DNA of 7,934 nt. Origin: Candidatus Bathyarchaeota archaeon (GTDB lineage Archaea > Thermoproteota > Bathyarchaeia > Bathyarchaeales > SOJC01). The stretch spans positions 1 to 7,934 of the forward strand of contig DAOWHM010000109.1 of the NCBI GenBank assembly GCA_030641425.1. The letters run 5' to 3'. This document shows positions 5,956 through 7,934 of this stretch, piece by piece. A program made the translations under genes and the position numbers. Numbering within the stretch: position 1 is the stretch's first letter; each line of letters opens with the position of its first letter. The notes beneath the pieces are model-generated. The model did not search any database. It was not told the DNA's origin and was given only the letters and a program-made list of their open reading frames with translations.

Positions 5956-7377
5956 ATGGAAAAGGACATTGCAGATTACGCGCTGAACTATGCTCAAGAG
6001 AAACATGTACAGTATGCGGAAGTAAGAGCACACCACACAAAAAACGAGCAGCTAGTAATTAAAAACGGCGTCCTAGACGCTTTCGTCTCCACTATTAACA
6101 GCGGATTCTGTGTTAGAATACTAGCCAAAGGAGGCTTAGGCTTTGCGTCAACCAACAAATGGACAAAGAACGAAGCGAAAACAGTTGTGGACACAGCTTT
6201 CAAGTTCGCTACCATGGCAAAACGTAAGGACAAGATCACGTTTGCAGAGGAAAAAGGCGTTGAAGCAAATTGGAGCGTCCCACAGAAAAAGAAAATTGAA
6301 GATATACCTCCAGAACAGAAAATCGAGGAACTCATGGAAGTTGATAAGACCCTATCATCCCAAGAGGGATTGAGCATTCCTGGAAGGGTAATAGCTTGCT
6401 CGATAAGCCTTACAGAGAAGTACTTCGCCAACTCTGAAAACTCAATAGTCACATCTCACGTCCCCAAAATAGCTCCCTTCGCTTTCATAACTGTAGTTGA
6501 AGATGGCAAACCCGAACAAGCCTACAAACAATTCGGGCGCAGTGGAGGATGGGAATCCTTCAATGAATGGAAAATGACCGAATCCCTACTCCATGAAGCA
6601 AAAGTCCTCCAGAAGTTGATAAAAGAAGGAAGAAACATCAAACCTGAAAAGATGGACTTAGTTTGCGGACCTGAAGTCACCGGAATTGCCGCCCACGAAT
6701 CTTGTGGACACCCAACAGAAGCAGATAGGATACTAGGGCGTGAGATGAGCCAAGCGGGACGTTCCTTCATATATCAAGGAGGTTCCTATTGGATAGGAAC
6801 AAAGATAGGAAGTAGCCTTGTAACAATAGTTGATGATCCAACTGTAAAAAACAGCTATGGCTACTACGAATACGACGACGAAGGAATCAAAGCAAGACCA
6901 CGATATCTCTACAAAGACGGTGTGATAAACGATTTCCTCCATAATAGAGAAACCGCAGCGAAGTTAGGTACTAGAAGCAATGGATCCTCAAGGGCAAACA
7001 GCTATTCAAGAGAAGCCATTGTTCGAATGGCCAACACATTCCTGCAGCCAGGTGATTGGACTCGAGAAGAAATCATCGAAGATGTGAAACATGGGATCTT
7101 CATGCAGTCTTTTACAGAATGGAATATTGATGACAGACGTTTCAATCAACGCTATGTAGGAAGAGAAGCATACCTAATCGAAAATGGGGAATTGAAACAT
7201 CCAATAGCCAGACCGGCGATCGAAACATCCACATTAACTTGGTGGAGCGCCGTCGACGCAATATCTAAGGAAATTGATTATGACGCAGCAACTTGTGGCA
7301 AAGGTGACCCCATGCAAGGAGTGCCAGTATACACAGGTGGCCCAACGATAAGGCTAAAAGAGGTGTACATAAGATGA
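5956..7377 (+). CDS. tldD: TldD family metalloprotease subunit
   Basis: Catalytic, zinc-binding subunit (473 residues, near the usual family length) of the cytoplasmic TldD-TldE peptidase. In bacteria the complex degrades unfolded peptides, matures microcin B17 and removes the CcdA antitoxin; the archaeal substrate is not known. The HExxxH zinc motif is present as HESCGH (247-252) followed by PTEADR, and the third zinc ligand expected in this family fits Cys447 in TCGKGDPMQG. Other family landmarks are the N-terminal AEVRAHHTKNEQL (21-33), SRANSYSREAIVRM (345-358), FTEWNIDDRRFNQR (386-399) and the C-terminal GGPTIRL (461-467). The start at 5956 has GGTGA four bases upstream and gives a normal N-terminus. 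Its stop overlaps the next start by ATGA, indicating translational coupling with tldE. Confidence 0.96.
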   Translation: MEKDIADYALNYAQEKHVQYAEVRAHHTKNEQLVIKNGVLDAFVSTINSGFCVRILAKGGLGFASTNKWTKNEAKTVVDTAFKFATMAKRKDKITFAEEKGVEANWSVPQKKKIEDIPPEQKIEELMEVDKTLSSQEGLSIPGRVIACSISLTEKYFANSENSIVTSHVPKIAPFAFITVVEDGKPEQAYKQFGRSGGWESFNEWKMTESLLHEAKVLQKLIKEGRNIKPEKMDLVCGPEVTGIAAHESCGHPTEADRILGREMSQAGRSFIYQGGSYWIGTKIGSSLVTIVDDPTVKNSYGYYEYDDEGIKARPRYLYKDGVINDFLHNRETAAKLGTRSNGSSRANSYSREAIVRMANTFLQPGDWTREEIIEDVKHGIFMQSFTEWNIDDRRFNQRYVGREAYLIENGELKHPIARPAIETSTLTWWSAVDAISKEIDYDAATCGKGDPMQGVPVYTGGPTIRLKEVYIR

Positions 7378-7934
7378 GCGAAAGCTTAACGAAGACCCAA
7401 GAAATAGTGAAAGAAGGCATGGCCTTAGGAGCAGATGAAGTCCTAGCCAAAACAACCTTCGGTCGATATAGGCAGACAAGATTCAGCAACAATCAAGTCG
7501 ACATTACAGTAGCGTGGAATGACTATGTAACAGATGTTGCTCTTTCATGGAAAAAGCGCCTAGTAGCGACTCAAATCAGAAATTTCCAAGACTCCAATAA
7601 CATCATAAACCGCCTTTTCAAGCTGGCTAAAGTGTCAAAGGAGAACCCTGCATATGGCGGTATCGCAGAAGGCACCTTCAAATACTCAAAGCCGACAGCA
7701 GACAAAAATCTAAGAGAATTAGAAAACCCTTCAGAATATGTTCTTGAAGCCATTGAAGCAGCGAAGAGAGAAGCAGGCGAAGAAGTCAATACAGGTGGAA
7801 CCCTCTACACGAAGTACGAAGACGTTTATCTTGTTTCTTCTCAAGGACCTATTGGACAAGACGCAAGGTCAGCAGTAGAACTCTCAATCAGAGCCTTCTC
7901 TCAGATTGACGCTTCAGGTCATGGAGTAGAGTGC
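7374..7934 (+). CDS. tldE: TldE/PmbA family protein, partial (C-terminus beyond window)
   Basis: First 187 codons of the partner subunit, running off the right edge in frame; the family is usually around 430-450 residues. The ATG at 7374 overlaps the tldD stop (ATGA), the standard layout of archaeal tldD-tldE operons. The N-terminal domain pattern of the TldD/PmbA superfamily is visible: a helix with IVKEGMALGADEVLAK (11-26), a strand pair TRFSNNQVDITV (35-46), VALSWKKRLVATQI (55-68), then helical LFKLAKVS and an IEAAKREA helix. TldE normally lacks the zinc motif and instead builds the closed chamber around the TldD active site. Whether the motif is absent here cannot be seen, because that part lies outside the window. 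The assignment rests on the overlap with tldD and these N-terminal features. Confidence 0.88.
   Translation, partial: MSESLTKTQEIVKEGMALGADEVLAKTTFGRYRQTRFSNNQVDITVAWNDYVTDVALSWKKRLVATQIRNFQDSNNIINRLFKLAKVSKENPAYGGIAEGTFKYSKPTADKNLRELENPSEYVLEAIEAAKREAGEEVNTGGTLYTKYEDVYLVSSQGPIGQDARSAVELSIRAFSQIDASGHGVEC

Overview
The window looks like a chromosomal stretch of an uncultured archaeon. The evidence is a separate-subunit 2-oxoacid:ferredoxin oxidoreductase of the archaeal/anaerobic type, an archaeal-style tldD-tldE pair overlapping by ATGA, T-rich terminators, and a large sequon-rich surface protein with a signal peptide and a C-terminal membrane anchor. Strong Shine-Dalgarno sequences on some genes and the moderate, AT-leaning composition would suit the Bathyarchaeia or a neighbouring lineage. 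That placement is inference from style, not something the sequence proves.

Layout. Positions 1-638 (minus strand, running off the left edge) hold the beta subunit of a 2-oxoacid:ferredoxin oxidoreductase (korB-like). It begins with a TTG that overlaps the stop of the alpha subunit (korA-like, 635-1789, minus). A 162-base gap follows. Positions 1952-5017 (minus) encode a 1021-residue secreted, membrane-anchored protein made almost entirely of two tandem copies of a unit of about 470 residues. After a gap with a T-rich terminator, 5183-5716 (minus) encodes a small N-terminally anchored protein with an OB-fold-like outer domain and a very strong ribosome binding site. A divergent intergenic region (5717-5955) carries a short inverted repeat and separates this from the plus-strand pair tldD (5956-7377) and tldE/pmbA-like (7374 to the right edge).

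How the genes relate. KorA and KorB form the catalytic core that oxidises a 2-oxoacid (most likely 2-oxoglutarate), makes the acyl-CoA and reduces ferredoxin. The gamma and delta subunits needed by this architecture are not visible. korA is the first gene, so they must lie beyond the left edge or elsewhere. TldD and TldE are expected to form one peptidase complex. The two exported proteins have no assigned function and are probably separate transcripts. No RNA genes, CRISPR arrays, insertion sequences or phage genes were seen, and no intergenic gap exceeds 300 bases. The least explained item is the duplicated surface protein.
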